A stretch of 6,324 bases of DNA from an uncultured Bacilli bacterium (GTDB taxonomy: Bacteria > Bacillota_I > Bacilli_A > RFN20 > CAG-288), in contig CAOSOP010000074.1 of assembly GCA_948525355.1 (NCBI GenBank), positions 1 through 6,324 of the forward strand, given 5' to 3'. Position numbers and translations under genes: made by a program. The notes beneath the pieces are model-generated. The model was given only the letters and a program-made list of their open reading frames with translations. It did not search any database and was not told the origin of the DNA. Shown in pieces: positions 6,236 through 6,324 of the stretch (its first letter is position 1; each line of letters opens with the position of its first letter).

Positions 6236-6324
6236 CACCCCCACCAACAACGCCCACCCCGTTGAGGAAGCTGCCCCTGGCAGCGGACGAAATGGGGTGG
6301 GCGTTGAAGGCGGGGCTCCTACCA
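6236..6324 (+). repeat. GC-rich nested inverted repeat, possible structured RNA or dispersed palindromic element
   Basis: These 89 nt hold 60 G/C (about 67%), twice the gene block. An outer 16-bp stem pairs 6248-6263 with 6291-6306, with one G-T wobble. It extends outward, past a 2x2 AA/AA loop, through six further pairs and one mismatch (6239-6245 with 6309-6315). Inside lies a 6-bp hairpin, GCTGCC (6270-6275) with GGCAGC (6279-6284), around a CCT loop. The two stems are joined by a symmetric purine loop, GAGGAA (6264-6269) facing GGACGA (6285-6290). There is no T-run on either side, so it is not an ordinary terminator. I cannot assign it to a known family; the + strand orientation is inferred from the purine loop. 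The sequence ends 9 nt after the structure, so its full extent is unknown. Confidence 0.6.

Noticed and set aside
6236..6324. SRP RNA, tRNA end (terminal ACCA) or CRISPR repeat
   Set aside because: No conserved SRP loop sequence, no tRNA cloverleaf or T-arm, and no regularly spaced repeat copies.

Overview
The window is a compact block of seven genes, all on the minus strand. It comes from a low-GC Gram-positive bacterium, most likely a member of the Bacilli (Erysipelotrichia, RF39 or acholeplasma-like lineages). The evidence is an AT-rich body (sampled lines run about 23-37% GC), an RNA polymerase delta subunit (a Firmicutes protein), AGGAGG-type ribosome sites, and a DUF1934-argS-rpoE-fba order that recalls the Bacillus cluster. 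The standard genetic code fits: all 11 tryptophans are read from TGG and no gene contains an internal TGA.

In transcription order (right to left), the first block is a DUF1934/YwiB-like protein, arginyl-tRNA synthetase (argS), RNA polymerase delta (rpoE) and class II fructose-bisphosphate aldolase (fba). These genes are packed with gaps of 18 nt or less. Two of the ribosome binding sites (argS and fba) share bases with the upstream stop codon, so this is almost certainly one operon with coupled translation. A perfect 12-bp hairpin with a T-rich tail follows fba directly and is the likely terminator or attenuator.

The second block starts only 18 nt beyond that hairpin: a DHH-DHHA1 phosphoesterase of the NrnA type, then a CysQ-type 3'(2'),5'-bisphosphate nucleotidase whose start overlaps the end of nrnA by 23 nt. 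Both families act on pAp (3'-phosphoadenosine 5'-phosphate), so the pair looks like a nanoRNA/pAp clearance module. A 300-residue protein of unknown function closes the series. It has a faint resemblance to kinase-fold proteins of the CotS/YutH type.

The two window ends differ from the body. Positions 1-72 are about 51% GC. The last 89 nt are about 67% GC and form a long, nested inverted repeat. Its central loop, read as + strand RNA, contains two tandem G-A modules. This is the one element that the housekeeping genes do not explain. It may be a dispersed GC-rich repeat or a structured RNA, and the sequence may stop here because assemblies break at repeats. I see no CRISPR array, transposase, tRNA, rRNA, toxin-antitoxin pair or defence gene.
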